Below are positions 9,019 to 17,400 of a stretch of DNA of 64,000 nt, piece after piece; position 1 is the stretch's first letter; each line of letters opens with the position of its first letter. The stretch comes from Paenibacillus lignilyticus. GTDB lineage: Bacteria > Bacillota > Bacilli > Paenibacillales > Paenibacillaceae. The translations under genes and the position numbers were made by a program. The notes below the pieces were generated by a model, which was given only the letters and a program-made list of their open reading frames with translations, made no database searches and had not been told where the DNA came from. The stretch covers positions 248,001 through 312,000 of the forward strand of contig NZ_JAGKSP010000004.1 of the NCBI RefSeq assembly GCF_017942085.1. The letters are read 5' to 3'.

Positions 9019-9804
9019 ATGCCGAATGATCGCACGCGCGTAAAACCTGAAGTTGCAGCCTATCTCGAGAGGATCGGCTATGAAGGACCGCTTGACGGCA
9101 GTGCAGCAGCGCTCGCCGACCTGCAAGAATGTCATCTTCACACAGTGCCTTATGAGAATTTGGATATTATGAACGGCATCCCGCTGTCCCTGCAAATCGA
9201 CTCCCTCAAGGACAAAATCATTCACCGCCGCCGCGGCGGTTACTGCTTCGAGCTGAATGCATTGTTCGGCTGGCTGCTGCGGGAGCTGGGGTATCCGGTT
9301 ACGGATCTCGTAGCCCGTTTCTGGCGTGATGTCGATACATTGCCGCCAAAACGACGTCACCACGTGTTAAAGGTGGAGGCAGAGGGCCGTACCTATTTAG
9401 TCGATGTCGGTGTTGGGGGCATCGTACCGAGGCGGCCGATCGAGCTGATTGAGAAGCTGGAGCAGGCACAAGGCGAGGAAGTCTACCGGATGGAACGAGA
9501 CCGTGAGTTTGGGTGGTTCCTGTGCGAGTTGAAGCGCGGGGAATGGAGCCGTATCTATTCCTTTACAGAAGAACCTCAGCTTGCGGGAGATTATGAATTT
9601 GCCACGTTCTGGTGCGAGAATGCGCCGGATTCGGTGTTTAGAAAAGCTCCGATTCTCGCCATTCGAACGAAGGAAGGACGCAATACGGTATCCGGCGAGG
9701 AGTTCCGTATTTTCGCAGGTGAAGGTGCGCCTGTTGTATTTAATGCGGCAACGAAAACAGAGTTTGATGCAGCGCTGGAGAAATATTTTGGCATCAAGCT
9801 TTAA
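9019..9804 (+). CDS. Arylamine N-acetyltransferase
   Basis: A 261-residue NAT that transfers acetyl (or another acyl) from CoA to arylamines or hydrazines. The catalytic triad is visible: Cys76 in RRGGYCFELN, His114 in RRHHVL, and Asp129 in YLVDVGVGG. The usual PYENL segment lies near residues 44-48. AAAGGAG is upstream of ATG 9019. It stands alone between divergent or convergent genes; the physiological substrate is unknown. Confidence 0.93.
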   Translation: MPNDRTRVKPEVAAYLERIGYEGPLDGSAAALADLQECHLHTVPYENLDIMNGIPLSLQIDSLKDKIIHRRRGGYCFELNALFGWLLRELGYPVTDLVARFWRDVDTLPPKRRHHVLKVEAEGRTYLVDVGVGGIVPRRPIELIEKLEQAQGEEVYRMERDREFGWFLCELKRGEWSRIYSFTEEPQLAGDYEFATFWCENAPDSVFRKAPILAIRTKEGRNTVSGEEFRIFAGEGAPVVFNAATKTEFDAALEKYFGIKL

Positions 9805-9821
9805 TTGAATCGCGGTCCGGC

Positions 9822-9860
9822 AAGGCTTCACTCGCAGTCGAATGATTGCAGTAGAGCCTT
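9822..9860. terminator. Stem-loop between convergent NAT and DedA genes
   Basis: AAGGCT...ACT.GCA pairs with TGC.AGT...AGCCTT between two converging genes. The flanking T-runs are weak, so termination activity is likely but not certain. Confidence 0.4.
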
Positions 9861-9871
9861 CTTCGGTTTGT

Positions 9872-10477
9872 TTACGCCTTCACTTTCCTCATCGCCAGCA
9901 GCATGCGGAAGCTGAGCACGGCGAATATCGCAATTCCCCCGCAGAGCAAGAAAGCGAGTCCATAATGATGGACGTAATATTTGACATGCAGCCAGCGATC
10001 CCCCAGCAGGAAGCCGATATAAATAAAGAGAACGCTCCAAGACAGCGCACCCGTGTAAGCATATAGCATAAACGTACTGAATTTCAGCCTCGACATCCCT
10101 GCCATATAAGCCGTTATGTGGCGAAGGCCCGGTACAAAGAAGCCCAGGATAAGCAGCACATTTCCGTATTTATTCATCCACCCTTGCGCACGTTCAATCT
10201 TGGCAGCGGAGATGTGAATTTTGGGACCATATTTGAGCAGGAAAGGGAGACCGAATCGGATGCCGATCAAGTAGCTCAAGGTAATGCCCAGAGCCGAGCC
10301 CAGAAAGGCGCATAACACGACAAGCAGTGGATGCAGCGTTCCGTTGCCGGCAAGATAGCCGGAGTACGTGAGCAGCACTTCGTCCGGGACGGGCACACCG
10401 ACTATACCTAGCGCGAGTGCGAACGTTAATCCGATATATCCATAGCGGAAGATAAGCAGTTCTAATAGATATTCCAA
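9872..10477 (-). CDS. DedA family membrane protein
   Basis: A 201-residue polytopic membrane protein of the DedA/SNARE-associated family (PF09335). It carries the conserved GVPVPDEVLL re-entrant region near residues 27-36 and the FFVPGLRHITAYMAG motif with its essential arginine near 120. DedA proteins include undecaprenyl-phosphate and phosphatidylethanolamine flippases (family knowledge); which lipid this one moves is unknown. It is convergent with the NAT gene. Confidence 0.9.
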   Translation of the reverse strand: MEYLLELLIFRYGYIGLTFALALGIVGVPVPDEVLLTYSGYLAGNGTLHPLLVVLCAFLGSALGITLSYLIGIRFGLPFLLKYGPKIHISAAKIERAQGWMNKYGNVLLILGFFVPGLRHITAYMAGMSRLKFSTFMLYAYTGALSWSVLFIYIGFLLGDRWLHVKYYVHHYGLAFLLCGGIAIFAVLSFRMLLAMRKVKA

Positions 10478-10634
10478 GCGGTGCAGCCTACTTTCTTATG
10501 CGGGTTCAAGACTATTTGGTGTCGCTTGAGTACGCTTTTGTTATATGAAAATGAAGTTGTTTTATATTTCTTCCCTTCTCATTATGGACTATACTAGGGT
10601 CGAATCCAATTTATCGAAAAAGGTGGCCATCACA

Positions 10635-11621
10635 TTGACACGTAAATTGCGTTGGGGCGTTATCGGCTGTGCCGGAATCGCCGTACACTCCGTTATTCCG
10701 GGTACGAAACAATCCGAAACCGGGGAAGTGACAGCGATTGCAAGCCGCGATTTGGCAAAGGCAGAAGAAACCGCAGCGAAGCTCGGCATTGCCAAAGCTT
10801 ATGGAAGCTATGAAGAAATTTTGAATGATGCGGATATCGATGCTATCTATATTCCACTGCCGAATCATTTGCATATGGAATGGTCCATCCGTGCGATGGA
10901 AGCAGGCAAGCATGTCCTATGTGAGAAACCGATTGCGCTTAATGCGGAAGAGGCCGCTCGCATGGCCGATGCCGCTGCGAAGAACGGCGTTCACCTGGCA
11001 GAAGCGTTCATGTACCGCCAGCACCCGCGCTATGAAGAGATTCAAGCGATTATCGCTTCCGGCGAAATCGGCGAGCTGCGCGGGATTCACGGCACGTTTA
11101 CATTCAATAACGCAGGCGATTCCAAGAACGTACGATACCGCAGAGACTGGGGCGGCGGTTCGATCTATGACGTAGGCTGCTATCCAATCAGCGCAGCAAG
11201 ATTGCTGCTCGGTGCTGAGCCTGAGGCGGCAACCGTACATGCATTGATTTCCCCCGAGCACGACAATGTCGATATGATGGCATCGGGTATTTTGGAATTC
11301 CCGAACAGCGTAGCACTGACATTCGATTGCGGCATGTGGGCGGCTTTCCGCAACACGCTGGAAATCATCGGAACTAACGGCCGTATCGAAGTGCCTGAAG
11401 CGTATATCGGCAATCCTACTTTCTACGTTCATTCCAAAGACGGCAAGCGCGAAGTGACGCAGCCGCAGCTGAATCAATATGCACTGCAAGCAGATGAGTT
11501 TGCCCGTGTAGTATGGGGCGAGAAAGAAGCGGCCTTCACACCTGCCGATGCCGTGGCCAATATGAAAGTTATCGATGCTTGTTTGAAATCGGCTTACTCA
11601 CGTACTCGGGTTAGCATCTAA
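10635..11621 (+). CDS. Gfo/Idh/MocA family NAD(P)-dependent oxidoreductase
   Basis: A 328-residue sugar or polyol dehydrogenase. The Rossmann start is WGVIGCAGIA, and the family's catalytic EKP motif appears as CEKPIALNAEEA. I chose TTG 10635 because AAAAAGGTGG lies about 9 nt upstream and the protein then begins two residues before the first beta strand. An upstream ATG in the same frame (10545) has no ribosome site and would add an unlikely N-terminus. It is followed by an aldo/keto reductase 24 bp downstream and an esterase, suggesting a small glycan-processing operon. Confidence 0.88.
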   Translation: MTRKLRWGVIGCAGIAVHSVIPGTKQSETGEVTAIASRDLAKAEETAAKLGIAKAYGSYEEILNDADIDAIYIPLPNHLHMEWSIRAMEAGKHVLCEKPIALNAEEAARMADAAAKNGVHLAEAFMYRQHPRYEEIQAIIASGEIGELRGIHGTFTFNNAGDSKNVRYRRDWGGGSIYDVGCYPISAARLLLGAEPEAATVHALISPEHDNVDMMASGILEFPNSVALTFDCGMWAAFRNTLEIIGTNGRIEVPEAYIGNPTFYVHSKDGKREVTQPQLNQYALQADEFARVVWGEKEAAFTPADAVANMKVIDACLKSAYSRTRVSI

Positions 11622-11645
11622 TTGAAGCAGGAGGTTTATCATACG

Positions 11646-12578
11646 ATGAAACAAATCAAACTACCCGGCGTTAAGCAGGGCATCTCTCAGCTTATCATGG
11701 GATCGGATTATTTTGCACCGGAAGTTTATGAATTGGTGTGTGCAAATTTAGACGCGTTTACGGCAATCGGAGGAAACACTATCGATTCGGCTTTCATATA
11801 TGCCGGCGGTAAAAGCGAGCAAGCAATCGGCATGTGGATGGAGGAGCGCAAAAACCGCGAATCCATCAATGTATGGACGAAAGGCGGTCACCCGAATCAC
11901 CTGGGTCCGCAAGTGAACAAACAATCCATTTACAACGAGTTGATGATCAGCCTGGAGCGTCTGCGCACGGACTACATCGACTTGTATGCTCTTCACCGCG
12001 ATGATACGAATGTGCCTGTCGGCGAAATCGTTGAGATTCTCAATGAGCATATCGAAGCCGGCCGAATACGTACGTTTGGCGGTTCCAACTGGACGACGGC
12101 TCGTCTGCAAGAGGCGAATGAGTATGCAGCTGCTCATGGTCTGCGCGGCTTTGAATTCAGCAGCCCTAACTTGAGTCTGGCGAAAGCCCAAGAACCCTAT
12201 TGGGCGGATTGCATTAGCGTCGATGAAGAGATTCTGGGCTGGCATGAGCGCACAGAGCTGCCGCTGTTGTCTTGGTCGGCGCAAGCACGAGGTTTCTTCA
12301 CGGGCCGGTTTACGGCCGAAGATCGCACGGATGCTGATTTGGTGCGGGTGTTCTACAATGACGATAACTGGGAGCGTTATCGCCGTGCGGAGCAGCTGGG
12401 CAAAGAGAAAGGCTTCTCTACGATCCAGATCGCTCTTGCTTACGTGCTGAGCCAATCCTTCCAAACGGCTGCCATTATCGGACCACGGAATGAAGCGGAA
12501 ATGAAATCTTGTTTGGAAGCGACAACGATTACACTGACGCCGGAGGAAGTTAAATGGCTGGATCTGCGGACACGCTAA
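11646..12578 (+). CDS. Aldo/keto reductase
   Basis: A 310-residue NADPH-dependent reductase with a TIM-barrel fold. The catalytic tetrad is present: D47 and Y52 (DSAFIYAGGKSE), K79 (WTKGG) and H117 (YALHRDD). The cofactor-site IIGPRN segment lies near the C-terminus. The start is ATG 11646, with CAGGAGG at 11629-11635; an in-frame TTG at 11622 lies upstream of that site and is less likely. Its last 25 bp overlap the next gene. It probably reduces or oxidises a sugar carbonyl together with its Gfo/Idh/MocA neighbour (inference from context). Confidence 0.9.
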   Translation: MKQIKLPGVKQGISQLIMGSDYFAPEVYELVCANLDAFTAIGGNTIDSAFIYAGGKSEQAIGMWMEERKNRESINVWTKGGHPNHLGPQVNKQSIYNELMISLERLRTDYIDLYALHRDDTNVPVGEIVEILNEHIEAGRIRTFGGSNWTTARLQEANEYAAAHGLRGFEFSSPNLSLAKAQEPYWADCISVDEEILGWHERTELPLLSWSAQARGFFTGRFTAEDRTDADLVRVFYNDDNWERYRRAEQLGKEKGFSTIQIALAYVLSQSFQTAAIIGPRNEAEMKSCLEATTITLTPEEVKWLDLRTR

Positions 12579-13357
12579 TTGAGCTATGGCCGGAAGGCGC
12601 ACCGCTGGCGACAGGAACGACTGACGAGGACCGTCCTGCGCTGACGCCTTATTTGGCAGAAGGCAGCAAGAGTGTCGTGATCGTCTGTCCGGGCGGCGGG
12701 TACGGCATGCGTGCCGACCATGAAGGGGAGCCGATTGCGCTTTGGCTTAATGGGCTTGGCATTTCGGCCTTCGTGCTCCGTTACCGGGTAGCGCCTTATC
12801 AATACCCTAGTGCGTTGTACGATGTGCAGCGGGCCATTCGATATGTTCGGCTTCATGCGGAAGAGCTTGGCGCAGACGCCGGGAAGATCGGCATATTGGG
12901 TTTCTCGGCCGGCGGACATCTGGTCTCTACGGCCGGTACTCACTACGATGCCGGAAATCCGGAAGCGGATGATCCGATTGAACGGATGTCTTGCCGACCC
13001 GATCTTGCGATTCTATGCTACCCGGTGATTACGATGCAGTCTCCGTTTACACACGAGGGCTCCCGTATGAATCTGCTTGGCGCGAATCCGTCGGCCGAGC
13101 TGGTTGAGCTGCTGAGCAACGAACTGCAGGTCACGCCTGACACACCGCCAACATTCCTCTGGCACACGTCCGATGATGGTGCGGTTCCGGTCGAGAACAG
13201 CTTATTGTTTGCGATGGCGCTGCGCCGTGCGGGAGTCCCGTTTGACCTTCATGTGTATGAGCAGGGCGCGCACGGTATGGGACTTGCGGAAGCAGACCCT
13301 CACGTGGCCAACTGGACGACGGTTTGCGGACTTTGGCTGAAGCGAAACGGCTATTAG
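12554..13357 (+). CDS. Alpha/beta hydrolase, acetyl-esterase-like
   Basis: A 267-residue esterase with a GFSAGGH nucleophile elbow (Ser118), a probable acid Asp208 in SDDGAVP and His240 in GAHGMGL. PGGGYGM near 46-52 forms the HGG-like oxyanion hole. Similar proteins are annotated as xylan or carbohydrate acetyl esterases (family knowledge). There is no signal peptide, so it acts in the cytoplasm, perhaps deacetylating imported oligosaccharides. GGAGG at 12542-12546 lies inside the upstream reductase gene, which implies translational coupling. Confidence 0.87.
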   Translation: MAGSADTLIELWPEGAPLATGTTDEDRPALTPYLAEGSKSVVIVCPGGGYGMRADHEGEPIALWLNGLGISAFVLRYRVAPYQYPSALYDVQRAIRYVRLHAEELGADAGKIGILGFSAGGHLVSTAGTHYDAGNPEADDPIERMSCRPDLAILCYPVITMQSPFTHEGSRMNLLGANPSAELVELLSNELQVTPDTPPTFLWHTSDDGAVPVENSLLFAMALRRAGVPFDLHVYEQGAHGMGLAEADPHVANWTTVCGLWLKRNGY

Positions 13358-13376
13358 GATAGGGAATGGAACAAGG

Positions 13377-13439
13377 CCTCTCTTGTGAAAGCGAGCTGTC
13401 CACATGAATGTGGACGTTCCTTGCAAGGGAGGTTTTTTT
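13377..13439 (+). terminator. Nested-hairpin terminator
   Basis: An outer stem (CCTCTCTTG with CAAGGGAGG) encloses a separate 8-bp hairpin, GTCCACAT/ATGTGGAC, and is followed by seven T. It closes the three-gene enzyme operon. Confidence 0.8.
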
Positions 13440-13524
13440 GAAAAATACGGGTGATTATCCCCTATAGGCTATGTTAATCTAGTGAGGTAGTCTGAGCGAT
13501 CCAAGAAGCTAAAGGAGAGTAGAA

Positions 13525-14529
13525 ATGACGATGAGCGAGAATCGAGCTTTTGTAGGCACTTATCAGGGAGAAAAGGCTGTTTGGTTGAAATATGACCGCT
13601 ACGAGGCGGCAATTCTGCCCGAGGTTGGAGGGAATCTGATCGCTTTCCGCGATGTGGAAAGCGGTACACCATATTTGCATGAGCCAACGCTTGACGAAAT
13701 GGAATCATTCAAAGCGAGACCATTTATACATGGCATTCCGGTATTGTTTCCTCCGAATCGCTTCGAGGATGGCAAGTTTCCTTGGAACGGACGCACGTAC
13801 CAATTCCCGGTTAATGAGCCTGCGACGGGCAACCATCTGCATGGCTTTGTACATAGCGAGACTTGGGCAGTTGAAGAGTTCGGCACGACAGCCGGCGAAA
13901 GCTACGTTGTTGTTTCGTTAGCTGTGGACGAGCAAAGCGCCGTGTACACGTACCTGCCTCACAAATTTACAATCAAGCTGCGTTATGCGATCAGCGTCGA
14001 CGGTTTGCACCAGCATGTCATGGTCCGCAATGAAGGCGACGATGTAATGCCATGTCTGTTCGCGTTCCACACCTCGGTGAATGCGCCGTTCGTTCCGGGC
14101 GGTTCTGCGCAAGATTACCGCTTGAAGCTGACGATCGGCGAGCGCTGGGAAATGAGCGAGCGCATGCTTCCGACAGGCAAACATCAGCCGCTATCAACCA
14201 ACGAAGAGCTGATGAAAGGCGACGGTGTGTATCCTTTCTTCGAATCGCTTGACAACCATTACACGGCAGTGGCACAGAATGGCCGCAACCGGATGGAACT
14301 GACCGATACGAAACATGGCATCACGCTCGTTTATGATGTCGGTACTTCATATAAGCAATGGATGATTTGGAACAACGGCGCTACAGAAGGTTTCTTCTGC
14401 CCAGAGCCGCAAATCAACCTCGTGAACGCGCCGCATGTGGACTTGCCTGCTGATGAAATCGGCTTGTACAGCCTCGCTCCGGGCGAGATCTGGGAAGAGA
14501 CGGGACGCCTTTACGTGAAGAAAGCTTAA
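13525..14529 (+). CDS. Aldose 1-epimerase family protein
   Basis: A 334-residue galactose-mutarotase-like beta-sandwich protein. The opening AILPEVGGNLIAFRD, the GIPVLFPPNRF segment and HLHGFVHSETW contain the conserved arginine and histidines of the family. A later PQINLVNAPH segment carries the family's C-terminal conserved region. It interconverts anomers of a hexose or a related sugar in the cytoplasm. AAGGAGAG precedes ATG 13525. It stands alone, with its own terminator on each side. Confidence 0.88.
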   Translation: MTMSENRAFVGTYQGEKAVWLKYDRYEAAILPEVGGNLIAFRDVESGTPYLHEPTLDEMESFKARPFIHGIPVLFPPNRFEDGKFPWNGRTYQFPVNEPATGNHLHGFVHSETWAVEEFGTTAGESYVVVSLAVDEQSAVYTYLPHKFTIKLRYAISVDGLHQHVMVRNEGDDVMPCLFAFHTSVNAPFVPGGSAQDYRLKLTIGERWEMSERMLPTGKHQPLSTNEELMKGDGVYPFFESLDNHYTAVAQNGRNRMELTDTKHGITLVYDVGTSYKQWMIWNNGATEGFFCPEPQINLVNAPHVDLPADEIGLYSLAPGEIWEETGRLYVKKA

Positions 14530-14548
14530 CTGGCAGCCTCTTTAAAAG

Positions 14549-14586
14549 CATCCCCTCGGTTCGTCAGACCGAGGGGATGTTTTTTT
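14549..14586 (+). terminator. Terminator of the aldose epimerase gene
   Basis: A perfect 12-bp stem (CATCCCCTCGGT with ACCGAGGGGATG), a 7-nt loop and a run of seven T. Confidence 0.92.
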
Positions 14587-14656
14587 CGGGGAACTAAGGG
14601 CTTCTGGGTTCGTACTGCAGTTATTCGTTGCCGATTCTAACGGACCGCGGGAAGTG

Positions 14657-14846
14657 GAAATGTTGCGAAATAAGCAACATTTCATTCATTGGCAGCTCAC
14701 ATACTCGACAATGCTGCTCGAAATGCAACAATTGGCGGGGAAAACGCTTCAAAGTGGCAGTCGTAGGGGGAAATATTGCATTCCATGCAACATTTCCCCT
14801 CAAGAGGACCGGAAGGTTCAAAAATGCTGCATAATGGGCAATATTT
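14657..14846. repeat. Array of four imperfect palindromes with AAATGTTGC arms
   Basis: The 350-bp gap between two converging genes holds four stem-loops built on GAAATGTTGC/GCAACATTTC. They start near 14657 (10-bp perfect arms), 14709 (degenerate), 14767 (14-bp arms, one mismatch) and 14822 (two mismatches). Spacing is 52-58 bp. No gene was seen in this gap. Confidence 0.75.
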
Positions 14847-14883
14847 GACTAGAAGAGTGCGCAGACTGCAGATGCGGACTTTT

Positions 14884-15426
14884 TTACTTGGAAGAATAAC
14901 GAAGAATACTGTAGACATGCGTGTCATAAGACTTACCGTCTTGCACGATGTAATCGCGCAGTATTCCTTCCTGCTGAAAGCCGAGCTTCGTTAATACGGT
15001 TTGAGAAGCCTGATTTTCCCGAAAAACAACTGCACCGATTCTTGCCAGCTCAAGCTGATCAAAGCCGTAGGCAACGATCCTTGAAACAGCCTCCGTCGCA
15101 TAGCCTCTGTGCCAATGATCCGGATGGAGCTCGTAGCCGATCTCGGCTCTCCGATGCTTGGGCATCCACGCATTAAATCCGATCGTGCCCATAATCCGGT
15201 TATCCGGGCTGTCTTTAAGCTGGATTCCCCACCGAATGCCGCGTTTCTCCTCATAATTCCGTGCGAAGAGTTCTACAAAAGCAGCTGCTTGCTCCAGCCG
15301 TTCAAGCGTTTCTTGCCCGTAATAACGCGTGACGTCCGCGTTTGAGAAACAAGCAAATATGTCGGCCGCATCCTCTTCAGTTAACTCTCGTAATATCAGT
15401 CTTTCGGTTTCTAATGTCGGAAACAG
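14884..15426 (-). CDS. GNAT family N-acetyltransferase with probable CTG start
   Basis: A 180-residue RimJ/RimL-type acetyltransferase. It opens LFPTLETERLILRELTEEDA and carries the acetyl-CoA site near GYELHPDHWHRGYATEAV and the ENQASQTVLTKLGF segment. The first ATG in frame (15192) would remove the N-terminal half of the fold. Upstream the frame is open only as far as a TGA that is also the stop of the AraC gene. The only suitable initiator is CTG 15426, with AGGAGGG at 15433-15439 and a 6-nt spacer. It is therefore probably translated in coupling with the AraC gene. It may acetylate a ribosomal protein, an amino acid or a toxic compound. Confidence 0.78.
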   Translation of the reverse strand: MFPTLETERLILRELTEEDAADIFACFSNADVTRYYGQETLERLEQAAAFVELFARNYEEKRGIRWGIQLKDSPDNRIMGTIGFNAWMPKHRRAEIGYELHPDHWHRGYATEAVSRIVAYGFDQLELARIGAVVFRENQASQTVLTKLGFQQEGILRDYIVQDGKSYDTHVYSILRYSSK

Positions 15427-15441
15427 ATAAGTCCCTCCTAA

Positions 15442-16302
15442 TCATAGCTGCGACAGATGCCCCTTGCGAATCGCTGACGGCGTCAAATTGCGGACCTTTT
15501 TAAACACTCTGCCAAAATAAGTCATGTTGGAGAAGCCCGCACGCTCGGCAATTTCCGCGACAGGATAATCGGTATCGAGCAGCATCCGCTCGGCTTCCTG
15601 CACGCGCAGCATATGGATGTATTCTATTAACGTCTTCCCGGTCACCTGCTTGAAGATTTTGCAGAAATGCGTCGGACTCAGATTCACCATACGTGCAGCA
15701 TCGTTTACGCTGATCGATTCCCGGTAACGCTCGCGCAGCGTCTGGAGCAGATGGGAGAAATCATAGGACTTCTGTGCGCGCGGCAGCGATAAGTCGGTGT
15801 GCTGCTGGGCATAGCGAAAATAAAGCCCGAAGATTCGCAGCAGCTCCGCCTTCACGAGCAGCTCGTACCCCGGCTGCTTCCCTTGGAATTCCTCTACCAG
15901 TCTCGCGAAGGAACGATTCATCTCATCGATGCAGGGGGCTGTCGCCTGCATCAAGCTTGGCCACTTCACCTGCTGCTGCAAATAGGGCACAAAATAATGA
16001 TGTTCCGTAATATCAAGCCCGCTTCCCCGCACCAATGCCTCGTTAAACACGATGCAAATAAGCTCTGTATCCGGCTCGAGGGTCACCACGCCATGAAGCT
16101 GCTTCGTATTAATAAAAGCTAATTCGCCCTTATGCAGCGGCATAAACGAAGCATCGACTTGCACACGGGCGCGTCCTTCTTTGACATACACCCACTCCAT
16201 ATGATCATGCCAATGCAAATGCACGTCCTTCACAATGAACACATTGATGGGAAACGTACGGTCGGGAATCCAGGTATTCTCTTTAAACGGACTTACGGTC
16301 AT
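15442..16302 (-). CDS. AraC family transcriptional regulator with cupin sensor
   Basis: A 286-residue regulator: an N-terminal cupin (about 15-90, LHWHDHMEWVYVKEGRARV) and a C-terminal AraC double helix-turn-helix (about 185-283, AGFSNMTYFGRVFKKVRNLTPSAIRK). It is divergent from the sugar isomerase gene at 16490 and shares a 190-bp control region with it, so that gene and the following dehydrogenase are the likely targets. A GNAT gene follows 15 bp after its stop in the same frame. Confidence 0.92.
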   Translation of the reverse strand: MTVSPFKENTWIPDRTFPINVFIVKDVHLHWHDHMEWVYVKEGRARVQVDASFMPLHKGELAFINTKQLHGVVTLEPDTELICIVFNEALVRGSGLDITEHHYFVPYLQQQVKWPSLMQATAPCIDEMNRSFARLVEEFQGKQPGYELLVKAELLRIFGLYFRYAQQHTDLSLPRAQKSYDFSHLLQTLRERYRESISVNDAARMVNLSPTHFCKIFKQVTGKTLIEYIHMLRVQEAERMLLDTDYPVAEIAERAGFSNMTYFGRVFKKVRNLTPSAIRKGHLSQL

Positions 16303-16374
16303 AGGGACAGCCTCCTGTCTATACGTACGATTTTACGTCATAAGCAGGTTAAATCTCAATTGGAATCGCTTTAA

Positions 16375-16403
16375 TTGTCTAAATGATCGTAAGATTGTAT
16401 GAA
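16375..16403 (+). promoter_or_regulatory. Candidate promoter for the sugar isomerase operon
   Basis: TTGTCT and TATGAA are separated by 17 bp in the divergent region between the AraC gene and the isomerase. It is a moderate sigma-A match, as expected for an activator-dependent promoter. Confidence 0.4.
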
Positions 16404-16489
16404 TAATTCGCAATTTTGTTTCTAGTTTCAACCTCCTACTTTCGGTACGATAGGAGCAGATACAGCATCTGGAATCGATCGGAAAGGTG

Positions 16490-17383
16490 ATGAAACAAAT
16501 CGTGAACAATATTCGAATTGGAACACTTGTTAACGGCAGCACTGCAGCATCGGTCATCCCGCAAATTATTCCTCATGGTTTCGAATCATTTGGCTTAACG
16601 TTCTGGCAAACCACGCAAGGCACAGATTTAAAGGAGCTTGCTCTTCGAGTAAGAGAGCAGCTGGCAGAGCGCGATATTGTGATCTCGACTTTAGGCGTAT
16701 TCGGCAATCCTCTCACCGGCGCAGGCGACAACTATGATACATTAGCCAGCTGGGAGCGGTTAATAGATGCTGCAGATGCTTTTGGCACGGACCTTGTCAC
16801 CGGATTTACGGGAAGAATGCCCGGCAGCATCGACGAGTCCTTGACGAGATTTGGTGAAGTCTTCGGTGAGTTGAGCAAACGGGCAGAGTCGCGCGGCGTT
16901 CGGATTGCGTTCGAGAATTGCGATATGGGCGGCACATGGGGGCGCGGCGAATGGAATATAGCGCATAACCCGACGGCATGGGAAATGATGTTCAATACGG
17001 TGAAAGCAGACAACATCGGCCTGCAATGGGAGCCTTGCCATCAGATGGTGAGCCTGATCGATCCGATTCCGCAGCTTCGCAAATGGACATCCAAGATATT
17101 CAACGTTCATGGCAAAGATGCTACAATCGCATGGGATGTCGTGAAGGAATATGGCATTCACGGTCCGCGCGAATTTGTCTGGCACCGGACGCCGGGGTTT
17201 GGCGATTCCAACTGGACCGATATAATCTCCATTCTGCGTCAAGCCGGCTACAAAGGCAGCATCGATATCGAGGGCTGGCATGATCCGGTCTACAGGGATG
17301 AGCTCGAGATGACAGGTCAAGTGCACGGTCTCAACTATTTGAAACGCTGCCGCGGCGGCGACTTTGTTCCTAATCCGGTATAG
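16490..17383 (+). CDS. Sugar phosphate isomerase/epimerase (xylose isomerase-like TIM barrel)
   Basis: About 297 residues, of the AP endonuclease 2/IolE-like TIM-barrel family. Metal-ligand candidates are in FENCDMGG, LQWEPCH, NVHGKDA and the C-terminal SIDIEGWHDP. It would isomerise or epimerise a keto sugar or inositol-type substrate. The exact start is uncertain: GTG 16487, ATG 16490 and GTG 16502 are all close to GGAAAGG. It is co-directional with the Gfo/Idh/MocA gene 17 bp downstream, a common catabolic pair. Confidence 0.88.
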   Translation: MKQIVNNIRIGTLVNGSTAASVIPQIIPHGFESFGLTFWQTTQGTDLKELALRVREQLAERDIVISTLGVFGNPLTGAGDNYDTLASWERLIDAADAFGTDLVTGFTGRMPGSIDESLTRFGEVFGELSKRAESRGVRIAFENCDMGGTWGRGEWNIAHNPTAWEMMFNTVKADNIGLQWEPCHQMVSLIDPIPQLRKWTSKIFNVHGKDATIAWDVVKEYGIHGPREFVWHRTPGFGDSNWTDIISILRQAGYKGSIDIEGWHDPVYRDELEMTGQVHGLNYLKRCRGGDFVPNPV

Positions 17384-17400
17384 AAGGAGTTCGATAAACG

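Noticed and set aside
13377..13439. A T-box or other riboswitch for the aldose epimerase gene
   Set aside because: There is no T-box sequence or recognisable aptamer; the nested stem ending in T7 is fully explained as a terminator of the upstream operon.
14657..14846. Possible CRISPR array of palindromic repeats
   Set aside because: Repeat arms are diverged, spacing varies from 52 to 58 bp, and there are only four units and no cas genes.
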